From DATNBU01 sp964476185 (GTDB lineage: Bacteria > Desulfobacterota > Binatia > UBA1149 > CAITLU01): DNA of 49,069 bases. The translations under genes and the position numbers were made by a program. Where the stretch lies: positions 1 through 49,069 of the forward strand of contig CAYYZO010000021.1 of assembly GCA_964476185.1 (NCBI GenBank), read 5' to 3'. Shown in pieces: positions 7,064 through 14,787 of this stretch. The number at the start of each line of letters is the position of its first letter. The stretch's first letter is position 1. The notes below the pieces were generated by a model. It saw only the letters and a program-made list of their open reading frames with translations, was not told where the DNA came from and did no database searches.

Positions 7064-7528
7064 CTACGGCCGGGGAACCTCGATGATCTTCGGCCCGGGG
7101 TTCGCGCTCCCGGCCGGGCGCTGCGCCGGCGCGGTGGGCCGGCCGTTCTGTTCCGGCAGCGGACAGCCCGTCCTGGCCGCCAGCGCGGAGAGCGGCAGCG
7201 CGCCGCCCGCCCGCGAACCGTCGCCGAAAGTCCAGGTCGGATAGCTTCGTATTCCGAGGTTCGCGCACTCCGGCGCCGTCTCGTTGCCGCCGCCATCCAC
7301 GGAACAGTCGACGTAGCGCACGTGCGTCATCGCCGCCCCGAGCAGCTGGCGCTGGGCCTTGCAGTACGGGCACCAGGACGTGCCGTAGAAAATCGCACCC
7401 TCGCGCGTGAGGCAGCGTCCGAAGTCCGGCAGGCCCGCGGCCAACGAGACCGACGCGAGAGCGAGCACGACACCGAGGCTCGCGAATGCCTGCCCCCTCC
7501 GGCCCGTGATGCGTCGACGGGGTTTCAT
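7064..7528 (-). CDS. Exported thioredoxin-fold protein with CPYC motif
   Basis: Predicted 154-residue protein. After a basic start, a hydrophobic signal segment (about 13-32) precedes a thioredoxin-like domain with Cys53-Pro-Tyr-Cys56 in YGTSWCPYCKAQ. An additional Cys pair flanks the VDCSVDGGGNETAPEC loop, and a cis-Pro-like SYPTW segment follows. This layout is the thioredoxin-like domain often found fused to, or paired with, bacterial VKOR, which makes disulfides in the periplasm. No VKOR membrane domain is present here or next door. The C-terminal tail of about 30 residues is Pro/Gly-rich. The ATG at 7528 is chosen because it starts the signal peptide. An in-frame start at 7657 would bury that peptide. 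Confidence 0.82.
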   Translation of the reverse strand: MKPRRRITGRRGQAFASLGVVLALASVSLAAGLPDFGRCLTREGAIFYGTSWCPYCKAQRQLLGAAMTHVRYVDCSVDGGGNETAPECANLGIRSYPTWTFGDGSRAGGALPLSALAARTGCPLPEQNGRPTAPAQRPAGSANPGPKIIEVPRP

Positions 7529-7758
7529 GCTGTACCTCGAGCGGCCACGGGAATGACGCAAGGCGGCGCTTCGCCTCGCCGCACCGATCCTGCAGCGCCA
7601 GGCGACCTGAAGGAAGTGGAACAGCGACGAACAAAGCGAGCTTTCCGCTTGGACCACCCTCTGCGCCTGTCTATCTTCTTCCTGCCGACTGTTGCGCCCA
7701 CGGCAGAGACGAATGCGTCGACCTGGGCCGACCGCCTGCGAGACCCGCCGGGTTCGAG

Positions 7759-10047
7759 ATGAACGCGATCGAGATCCTGAAGCAACGGTGTTCCGCGCTG
7801 GCCGGCCTCGACGAGGCGGAAAGGGCCGCGCTCGTCGAGGCGTCCTCGATCGAAGAGATTCGCGCGACCGACGCGCTCTACGTTGCCGGCCAGGAGGCCG
7901 TCGCGGCCTACGTCGTGCTGCAGGGCCGCGTTTCCACGATCGTCGCGCGCGACTGGGGCTCCGACCACACCGTCGAAGAGGCCGGCGCCGGCGAACTCGT
8001 CGGGACGGCCGAGTTCGCCAGCGGCGACCGCAGGCTGGCCGAGGTGCGCGCGCTCGAGGACGCCTGCGTGCTCGCCGTTCCGCGCCGCACGTTCGAACTG
8101 TTGCTCGACAGCCACGACGCGGTCCGGGCGCAGGTGTCGGCGCGTGCTCGATCGAGCATCTGCCGTATCCTGACTTCGCGCCATCTCAGCCGGATCCTCG
8201 GCCCCTCGGGACTGCAACTGTCGGATCCGCAGCTGCGGCTGCGGGCGGAGCAGGAGTGGCTCGAGTTCGAACGCGACGTGCTCGAGGACCTCGAGCGGCA
8301 CGTCTCGTGGGTGACGCTGCGTCGCGGCGAGCACCTGTTCCGCCAGAACGATCCCGCCGAGGATGCGCTGGTCCTCGTCTCCGGCGTGCTGCAGGTCAGC
8401 GTGAACGAGCCGTTCTCCGGCGAACTCGCGATCGGCGAGGTCGGCCCCGGCGAGATCGTCGGGGAAGTCGCGCTCTTCACCGACCAGGCCCGCACCGCGT
8501 CGCTTCTCGCGATGCGCGACTGCGAGTTGTTCCGGATCCCGCGCCACGTCTTCGCGCGCATCTCGGAGAAGTACCCGCAGATCCTGCTCGGCCTGTACCG
8601 TTCGAGTTTCCAGCGGCTCGTGCGCCACAGCACGGCGGGAACGTATCGCCCCCGACGCCCGAACACGGCCCTGCTGCGGGCGCACGCCGACACCGACCTC
8701 CAGCCGCTCCTCGAGGAACTGCTCGTCGCGATGCAGCAGTACAGTTCGATCGCGCACCTGACGAGCGCGTCGGTCGACGAGTCGCTCGGCAAGCCCGGGA
8801 TCAGCCACGGCAGCCGCGGCGACGCTTCGGAAGTTCGACTCGTGCAGTGGCTCAACGCGCGCGAGCAGCGCGTCGACCGCCTCGTCTACGAGACCGACAC
8901 GTCCTGGACCGGCTGGACGGACCGCTGCGTCCGCCAGGCCGACCAGGTGCTCGTCGTCGCCGACGCGACCGACGAGCGCGCGCTGCCGTCGTTCCGTGAA
9001 CGACGCGCGGTGGCGGGGCAGGACTGGAGCCTCCTGCTGTTGCATCCCGAGGGCGCCGACCGGCCCCGCGACACCGCCAGGCGGCTCGACCAGGCAGGAA
9101 TCGATTCGGTCTACCACCTGCGTCGCGGCAACGCGCGGGACCTCGCCCGCCTGGCGCGCATCCTCTGCGGGCGCGCCATCGGTCTCGTGCTCGGCGGCGG
9201 CGGCGCGCGCGGCAGCGCTCACGTCGGCCTGCTGCGCGCGATGGAGGAACTCGACATCCACGTCGACATGGTCGGCGGCACGAGCATGGGGGCCGCCATC
9301 GCGGGCTGGGTGGCGCAGGGGTGCACGGCCGACGAGGTCCAGGCGATCGCGAAGCAGACCTTCTCGTCGCTGCTCGACCCGACGCTCCCGGTGACGTCGC
9401 TGCTCGCCGGCAAGCGCATCACCGACGCGATCCGCGCGAACGCCGGGTCGTGGGATCTCGAGGACTTCTGGCTCCCGTACTTCTGCGTCTCGACGAACCT
9501 GACGACGGCGACGCAGGTCGTGCACCGCCGCGGCAGCGCGCTGCGCGCGGTCCGCGCCAGCACGTCGATCCCCGGCGTGCTGCCTCCCGTGCCGGACGGC
9601 ACGGACCTGCTCGTCGACGGGTGCGTGCTGAACAACCTCCCGATCGACGTGATGCGCACGATGAATCCCTCGGGGCTGCTGATCGCGAGCGACGTCGTCG
9701 CTCCGCGCGGAGTCGGGGCCAAGGCCGACTACGGCCTGAGCGTCTCGGGCTGGCGACAGGCGCTGCGCCGCTTCACGCCCTGGCGACGCACTCCGCCGAC
9801 GCCGCCCGTCGCGGTCGTGATCCTGCAGTCGACGATGGTCGGCTCCGAGCTCGCGCGCCGCCGCGTGCTGGAGCGCGAACTCGCCGATTACTACCAGAAC
9901 ATCCACGTGCCGGGCCTCGGCATGCTGCAGTTCGACGCCGTCGACAGAGCAGCCACGGTCGGATACCAGGCGACCATCGGCCCGCTCGGCGAGTGGAAGG
10001 CTTCGGGGTTCCAGCACCTCGTGGTCGCGGCCTCTTCTTCCGCCTGA
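7759..10047 (+). CDS. Patatin-like phospholipase with two cyclic-nucleotide-binding domains (NTE/RssA type)
   Basis: A 762-residue esterase of the neuropathy-target-esterase type. Two cNMP-binding beta-rolls come first (about 10-135 and 170-290); the second has GEIVGEVALFTDQARTAS, close to the phosphate-binding cassette. A linker follows with a region (about 300-465) of the kind found in NTE proteins. The patatin domain (about 474-680) has the oxyanion loop GGGGARG at 479-485, nucleophile Ser509 in GGTSMG, and Asp620 in the DG dyad (VDGCVLNNLP). It should hydrolyse lysophospholipids or other lipid esters under control of cAMP/cGMP or another ligand. No signal peptide or clear membrane segment is seen. 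It stands alone, 60 nt before the halogenase-like gene. Confidence 0.93.
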   Translation: MNAIEILKQRCSALAGLDEAERAALVEASSIEEIRATDALYVAGQEAVAAYVVLQGRVSTIVARDWGSDHTVEEAGAGELVGTAEFASGDRRLAEVRALEDACVLAVPRRTFELLLDSHDAVRAQVSARARSSICRILTSRHLSRILGPSGLQLSDPQLRLRAEQEWLEFERDVLEDLERHVSWVTLRRGEHLFRQNDPAEDALVLVSGVLQVSVNEPFSGELAIGEVGPGEIVGEVALFTDQARTASLLAMRDCELFRIPRHVFARISEKYPQILLGLYRSSFQRLVRHSTAGTYRPRRPNTALLRAHADTDLQPLLEELLVAMQQYSSIAHLTSASVDESLGKPGISHGSRGDASEVRLVQWLNAREQRVDRLVYETDTSWTGWTDRCVRQADQVLVVADATDERALPSFRERRAVAGQDWSLLLLHPEGADRPRDTARRLDQAGIDSVYHLRRGNARDLARLARILCGRAIGLVLGGGGARGSAHVGLLRAMEELDIHVDMVGGTSMGAAIAGWVAQGCTADEVQAIAKQTFSSLLDPTLPVTSLLAGKRITDAIRANAGSWDLEDFWLPYFCVSTNLTTATQVVHRRGSALRAVRASTSIPGVLPPVPDGTDLLVDGCVLNNLPIDVMRTMNPSGLLIASDVVAPRGVGAKADYGLSVSGWRQALRRFTPWRRTPPTPPVAVVILQSTMVGSELARRRVLERELADYYQNIHVPGLGMLQFDAVDRAATVGYQATIGPLGEWKASGFQHLVVAASSSA

Positions 10048-10107
10048 GCAGCTTCACCGCCGCCGGCGATTGAATCGGCCGCGCCGCTCGGACATTTTCC
10101 AGTCCTC

Positions 10108-11364
10108 GTGAAGACGAACCGCATCTCGAACGTCGCCGTCGTGGGCAGCGGCCCCGGCGGGGCGGTGGTGGCCGCGTGCCTCGCGCGCGCGGGCGTCCGC
10201 GTCGGGATTTTCTCCACGGGAAAACGGCCGCCGATCATCGTCGGCGAGTCGCTCGTGCCGGCGGTGGTGCCGATCCTGCGCGACCTCGGCGTCGAGGAAG
10301 AGATCGCCTCCTACAGCGTGCGCAAGACCGGCGCGACGTTCGTCTTCAACTCGCTCGAGCGCCTCAACATCCGCTTCGACGACGTGCGCGGGGCGCGCAC
10401 GACGTATTCGTTCAACGTCCCCCGCGACCGCTTCGACGCCACCCTGCTCTCGGCGGCCGAGCGTCACGGCGCACGCATCATCCGTGAGTCCGGCCACGTC
10501 GAGCGCGTGCCCGGCACCGAGCGCGTCGCCCTCGACGGCCGCTCGCTGGAGGCGTGGTGCGACGCGACCGGAGCCGACGGGCCGCCGGACCTCGTGATCG
10601 ACGCGACCGGGCGCAAGCGCACGATCGCCCGCCTGCTCGACCTCCCGTACTCCGAGGGCCCGCGTCGCGACATCGCGCTGCACGCGCACCACACCGGCGT
10701 GGACGTCGAACTGGCCGGCAACGTGCACACCGACCGGCTCGACCGCGGCTGGGCCTGGAGGATCCCCCTGCCCGACCGCTGCTCGGTCGGCATCGTCGTC
10801 GACCCCTCGGCGCTCGCCGGGCTCGGCGACACGCTCGAGGAGCAGTACGACGCGTTCCTGCGCCGCGACTCGATCCTGAAGGACTGGATCGCGCCGGCCA
10901 CCCGCGTGACGCCGGTCGTCCGCTATACGAACTACCAGCTGACCACGTATCGCGGGTACGGCGAAAACTGGGCCCTGGTGGGCGATGCGTTCGGCTTCAT
11001 CGACCCCGTCTTCTCGAGCGGCGGGCTGATCGCGCTCGAGAGTGCGCGCGACCTCGCGGCGGCGCTGCTCTCCGGCCACGACGACGCGCTGGAGCGCTGG
11101 CAGGCCGACGCGCTGCGACGTTTCGATTCGTGGCGCCGCGTCGTCGACATCTTTTACAACGGCCGGTTGCTGACGCTGCTGAAGTTCGGCGACAAGGTCC
11201 GTCGCACGCTTCCCGGCAAGATGATGGACTGGCACTTCCGCAAGCACATGCCGCGCGTCTTCACCGGCGAGAACGTGACGAACGCGTACAGCCTCGGCCT
11301 GCTCACGTTCATGGCGCAGCACGGCCTCTGGAACAACGATCCGGAGAAGCTCCGCGTGCTTTGA
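10108..11364 (+). CDS. FAD-dependent halogenase-like monooxygenase
   Basis: A 418-residue flavoprotein starting with GTG. The FAD Rossmann motif GSGPGG is at 13-18, and G46-E-S matches the GES/GEA segment of flavin-dependent halogenases. Lys73 in VRKTGATF sits where the lysine that activates HOCl/HOBr is found, and the signature W-x-W-x-I-P is present as WAWRIP (215-220). VGDAFGFIDPVFSSG (about 292-306) is the second FAD motif. The combination supports a halogenase, or a close relative acting on a carrier-bound or phenolic substrate, though related non-halogenating epoxidases share parts of it. It needs a separate flavin reductase, which is not next door. It converges on a four-gene unit with a COG4648-like membrane protein, a family seen in aryl-polyene pigment clusters. 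Confidence 0.8.
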   Translation: MKTNRISNVAVVGSGPGGAVVAACLARAGVRVGIFSTGKRPPIIVGESLVPAVVPILRDLGVEEEIASYSVRKTGATFVFNSLERLNIRFDDVRGARTTYSFNVPRDRFDATLLSAAERHGARIIRESGHVERVPGTERVALDGRSLEAWCDATGADGPPDLVIDATGRKRTIARLLDLPYSEGPRRDIALHAHHTGVDVELAGNVHTDRLDRGWAWRIPLPDRCSVGIVVDPSALAGLGDTLEEQYDAFLRRDSILKDWIAPATRVTPVVRYTNYQLTTYRGYGENWALVGDAFGFIDPVFSSGGLIALESARDLAAALLSGHDDALERWQADALRRFDSWRRVVDIFYNGRLLTLLKFGDKVRRTLPGKMMDWHFRKHMPRVFTGENVTNAYSLGLLTFMAQHGLWNNDPEKLRVL

Positions 11365-11436
11365 CGCGCGCCGCCGGGCCTGCTTCCCGAAGCGCACCCG
11401 GGCACGGCGTCCCCGCACGGCGCGCGCGGGCCCTCT

Positions 11437-12243
11437 TCAGGCGCCGCTCCGGTCCTTCGCTTCCATCTCGCGGCGCACGACGCGGATCCACTCGGCCGAA
11501 CGGCGGCCCATCTCGGTCGCCTCGGCGGGAAACATCCTCGACCAGACGCGCTCGAACGGACCGCCGTACCAGTAGTTGCGGAAGTAGGTCTTGCGGACGA
11601 GGAACTCGACGGCGCTCACCGCCGCCATCCAGCCCCAGATCCCGGCTCCCGCCACGGTCCTCCACATCCCCGTCGACGCGAACAGCGCCGCCCACGCGAG
11701 CGCCGCGGCGTTGACCAGCAGGACGAGTCCCCAAAGCGCCGTGACGCGCCGGCAGTACGGACCGATGAACGGAGGCGCCATCGGCTGGATCATTCGCGCG
11801 CCGCGCTCGACGGCCGAGCTTTCGCCGCGAAGGCTCGCGAAGAACGCGGCCGAGACGGCGGCGTGCACGAACGACGGCAACAGGCGCAGCGGGGCATCGC
11901 CCCCGGTCGCCGCGGCCGACGCGCACAGTCCCGCGACGAACGCCCCGGCGAGCGCACGGGGCGCGGCGTCGGCGCGCGCCGCGGCGACGAGCGACCCGAG
12001 CGCGAACGCGACCGCGGGCAGCCGCACGCCGAACCGCGACGTGAGTCCCTCGAACATCGCGGGCCACGCCGATGCGGCCAGCACCGCCACGCCGAGCGCG
12101 GCTGCGTACAGACGGTTGTCCCAGCCGGCCGCGGCCCTGGCGAGATCGCCGCGATCGAGTGCCCGTGGATCGATCGAAACGCCGTCTTCGGCTCTTTCGC
12201 CCGGGCCACGATCGGCCCCGCCGCGACGCATCGGGTCGCCCAT
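11437..12243 (-). CDS. COG4648-like multi-pass membrane protein
   Basis: Predicted 268-residue inner-membrane protein with about five or six hydrophobic segments between residues 40 and 215. The middle, running SFVHAAVSAAFF, then ESSAVERGARMI, then GPYCRRVTALWGL, matches my memory of COG4648, an uncharacterised membrane family recurrent in aryl-polyene and related lipid-pigment clusters. A C-terminal cytoplasmic tail of about 55 residues (from KTYFRNYWYGG) is not part of that core. The ATG at 12243 overlaps the stop of the upstream methyltransferase (ATGA), so translation is coupled. Function unknown. It may move or anchor a lipid intermediate. Confidence 0.7.
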   Translation of the reverse strand: MGDPMRRGGADRGPGERAEDGVSIDPRALDRGDLARAAAGWDNRLYAAALGVAVLAASAWPAMFEGLTSRFGVRLPAVAFALGSLVAAARADAAPRALAGAFVAGLCASAAATGGDAPLRLLPSFVHAAVSAAFFASLRGESSAVERGARMIQPMAPPFIGPYCRRVTALWGLVLLVNAAALAWAALFASTGMWRTVAGAGIWGWMAAVSAVEFLVRKTYFRNYWYGGPFERVWSRMFPAEATEMGRRSAEWIRVVRREMEAKDRSGA

Positions 12244-13013
12244 CACCGCGGACATCCCACGAGATACGTCACGCGTGTCGGCCCCACGCGCCAGTGCCCC
12301 ACGTCCCACGCGTACCCCGGGACGTCGATCCGGCGGGTCATCGCGCGAAGCTCGTCCGGCGAGTACACGCGCAGCCACGAAGCGAGACCGTCCCAGAGCG
12401 CGACGAGCGGCGCGATCGGAAGAAGGCACGTGACCGCCAGCGATCCGGGGCGGAGCGGCCGCGCGAACGGCGCGAGCAGCACCATCCACAGCGGCGAGAG
12501 CAGGACGCCGAGCAGCGTGAACGCCGAGCGCTCGACGAACTCGACGATCGCGATCGGCCGGCCCGCCTCCGCCGCGTCCCGCAGAATCCGCTCCGCCTCG
12601 TCCGGCTCGAAATGATGGAACGCGTTGAACATCGTCCGCACGCCGACCATTTCCGGCGGGACGCGGGTCGCGTCGAGGGGCTCGCCGCGGAACGCGACGC
12701 GCCCGCCGGACGCGCGCGCGAGTTCGTCGAACGACTCGACGTCGGGAAACAGGTCCGTCAGCAGCACGTGCGCTTCGACGCCCGAGGCGGCGAGCGCGGC
12801 CGACAGGTCGGCCGCGACCCCCCCGCTGCCCGAGCACAGGTCCACGATGCCGGCCTGCCCGCTTCGCGCGAGCAGGTCGGCGACCGCCGGTACCACGGGT
12901 CGCACCTGCCGCGTCAGCCGCGAGACAAGCCGCAGGTAGCCCGTCACCGCGCGCCGGACGGCCGGCGGGCACCAGGGCTGGTCCTCGAACTCGAAGATCG
13001 CAAGGCGGCGCAC
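12243..13013 (-). CDS. Class I SAM-dependent methyltransferase
   Basis: A 256-residue protein with GTG start. Motif I is VDLCSGSGG (about 57-65), the acidic end of strand 2 is in LLTDLFPD, and MFNAFHHFEPDEAERIL (about 128-144) is the post-motif region typical of small-molecule methyltransferases. The N-terminal FEFEDQPWCPPAVRRAVTGYL helix is a lid often seen in a family acting on lipid or aromatic substrates. A hydrophobic stretch at about 165-205 (LLGVLLSPLWMVLLAPF and SLAVTCLLPIAPLVALW) suggests membrane association, unusual for the fold. It starts 17 nt after the cytidylate-kinase-like gene and overlaps the membrane-protein gene by ATGA, so all are in one transcript. Confidence 0.87.
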   Translation of the reverse strand: MRRLAIFEFEDQPWCPPAVRRAVTGYLRLVSRLTRQVRPVVPAVADLLARSGQAGIVDLCSGSGGVAADLSAALAASGVEAHVLLTDLFPDVESFDELARASGGRVAFRGEPLDATRVPPEMVGVRTMFNAFHHFEPDEAERILRDAAEAGRPIAIVEFVERSAFTLLGVLLSPLWMVLLAPFARPLRPGSLAVTCLLPIAPLVALWDGLASWLRVYSPDELRAMTRRIDVPGYAWDVGHWRVGPTRVTYLVGCPR

Positions 13014-13030
13014 GGCCGGGAACGCGAGGC

Positions 13031-13681
13031 CTAGCCGCGTGCGGCCTTGAGGATCAGAGCGGTCACGTGGCCGGGCGTGAGCACCTCGGTGTTCAGCACC
13101 AGGTCGTAGTGGGTCGGCAGTTCCTGCTTCACCTTGTAGAAGCTCCGGAAGTAGCCCTCGCGGCCGGCATCCGAATCCGCGATCACCTTCTTGGCCTCCG
13201 ACGGCTTCAGGTCCCTGTCTTCGGCCAGGCGCGCGGCCCGCACCTGCTCGGGCGCGGTGATCAGCACGCGAAGCACCCCCGGCGTGCCCGCCAGCGCGTG
13301 GGACGCCGCGTGCGCGCCGATCACGGCCTGCCCGTGGCGCGCCACCTCGCCGATCGTCTGGCGGATCAGGCTGCGCAGGTCCTCGGTCTGGGTGCCGACG
13401 GTCGCGGGCGCCGACGACCCGTCGCCGGGCGCGGCGCCCGAGCCGGTGACGCTGCCGCTCATCGCGGTGGCAGCGGCGATCGCCTCGAAGATCCGGGCGA
13501 GGAACGGCTGCTTGCGCTCGGCCGCCGCGACGACTTCGGGATCGACCTTCGCCGTGCGCGCCGCCCGCAGGATGATCTCGTCGTCGACGAAGCGGTATCC
13601 GAGGCCGAGCGCGACCGCGCGCGCGATGTCCTTGCCGCCGGACTCCTCGGTGTGCGAGATGCAGACGACGCTGAATGCCAT
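13031..13681 (-). CDS. Cytidylate kinase-like P-loop protein
   Basis: A 216-residue protein of the cytidylate-kinase-like family (PF13189 type). The P-loop is the atypical EESGGKDIARAVALGLGY at about 12-29, followed by FVDDEIILRAA as in that family. Further on, VIGAHAASHAL and a VRAARLAEDRDLKPSEAKKVIADSD lid segment match the phosphotransfer core. An insert of about 35 residues rich in Ser/Gly/Ala (about 72-100) looks disordered. Members of this group often lie away from DNA-precursor genes and have unproven substrates, so cytidylate kinase activity is not assumed. It follows the poly-Gly lipoprotein by 20 nt and precedes the methyltransferase by 17 nt. Confidence 0.82.
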   Translation of the reverse strand: MAFSVVCISHTEESGGKDIARAVALGLGYRFVDDEIILRAARTAKVDPEVVAAAERKQPFLARIFEAIAAATAMSGSVTGSGAAPGDGSSAPATVGTQTEDLRSLIRQTIGEVARHGQAVIGAHAASHALAGTPGVLRVLITAPEQVRAARLAEDRDLKPSEAKKVIADSDAGREGYFRSFYKVKQELPTHYDLVLNTEVLTPGHVTALILKAARG

Positions 13682-13701
13682 GACTCGACCTCGTCCGCCG
13701 C

Positions 13702-14571
13702 TCAGTCGAACGGGCGGTAGTCGTCGCAGTCCGGGGGATTCGGCGGCACGCTGTCGGCCGACCCGGTTCCGCGACAGCGCGCGACGATCGATCCGCCCGG
13801 CTCGTCGTAAATGATCCAGGTCGCGGTGAAATCCTTGTTGCCCGAGAAATAGAAGAGGCCCGTCTCGTACTCGCCCGTCGCCGGCGACTCGACGAACGAG
13901 AACGCCTGACCGCACATCTCGCCCGTGCGGAAGACGCCGTCGGCGGCGGTCCAGCAGAAGTCTTCCTGGCTCTCCCAGTGACGGCCGATGCTCAGGTTCT
14001 CGCGCGTCTCGGTGCAGCCGCCGGAGACGCGGCGGCAGGTGCGCTTGACGTCGAACGTGCCCGGTTGCGCGTCGCGCTCGAACGCGTACTCGGCGGCCGT
14101 GCAGGCCGGGCCGAGCACCGGGCTGTAGAAGGCGATCTTGTTGTACGCCGCGTCGCAGGTGGACTTGGCGACGCAGCGGCACGATGTCTCGGGATTCAGT
14201 TCGTCGTTGTCGCAGACCGCGCTGCCGGCGCAGTCCTTGTCCAGCGCGCACGGCTCGCCGATCTCCTGGCGATCCTCGCGGAAGCTGCCGGCGTCGGCGC
14301 AGACGTTCAGGCACTGCAGCGTGCAGCCGTCGACGCCGACGTCGCAAACGCCGGCGTAGCCCGGCTCCGGCGCCGGGCAGACCCCGCCGGGGTTGTCGCA
14401 GGCGTCGATGAAGACTTCGTCGCAGTTGCCACCTCCACCACCGCCGCCGCCACCGCCTCCTCCCCCTCCGCCGCCGCAGTTCGCGAGCAGCAGGGAGAGC
14501 AGCACGGCCCCCGTGGAGACGACGGCCTGAGGCCAGCGACGACTGGAACGATCCGGGACGGTACGGTTCAT
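13702..14571 (-). CDS. Cysteine-rich lipoprotein with a 16-Gly linker
   Basis: A 289-residue predicted outer-membrane or periplasmic lipoprotein. The lipobox LLAN-Cys32 is followed at once by 16 consecutive glycines, then a Cys-rich region. About 20 cysteines are spread over residues 50-200, including DKDCAGSAVCDNDELNP and SCRCVAKSTC, similar to the short disulfide modules of myxobacterial and Binatota surface proteins. The C-terminal third has GEMCGQAFSFVESPATGEYETGLFYFSGN and looks like a beta-rich domain with alternating hydrophobics. The Gly run would be a flexible tether holding the domain off the membrane. It is the first gene of the leftward unit ending at 11437. Function unknown. Confidence 0.78.
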   Translation of the reverse strand: MNRTVPDRSSRRWPQAVVSTGAVLLSLLLANCGGGGGGGGGGGGGGGGNCDEVFIDACDNPGGVCPAPEPGYAGVCDVGVDGCTLQCLNVCADAGSFREDRQEIGEPCALDKDCAGSAVCDNDELNPETSCRCVAKSTCDAAYNKIAFYSPVLGPACTAAEYAFERDAQPGTFDVKRTCRRVSGGCTETRENLSIGRHWESQEDFCWTAADGVFRTGEMCGQAFSFVESPATGEYETGLFYFSGNKDFTATWIIYDEPGGSIVARCRGTGSADSVPPNPPDCDDYRPFD

Positions 14572-14787
14572 GACAACCCCTCCACGGGCGATATCCCCGA
14601 TCTGCGCCGCTGAATCCACCTCGCGGGTGCTCGAGGCCGGCGTCCACGCCGGCGGTGAAAAGCGGCCCGCGCATACGGGTGGCGACGGATCCGCCGCGAT
14701 CCCGCCCGCGGCGACCGGCGAGCGCATCTCGCGTCCGGACCACGGCGGCGCGTTGTGCAGACCCGGCCCGAAGGGCAAGACAGCCCC

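Noticed and set aside
4116..7244. Very long open frame on the plus strand across several leftward genes
   Set aside because: Arg/Pro-rich low-complexity translation, a by-product of high GC; the opposite-strand genes have clear family motifs.
11365..11436. Terminator hairpin between the halogenase-like gene and the COG4648-like gene
   Set aside because: Only short, ambiguous GC pairings; no stem comparable with those at the other convergent junctions.
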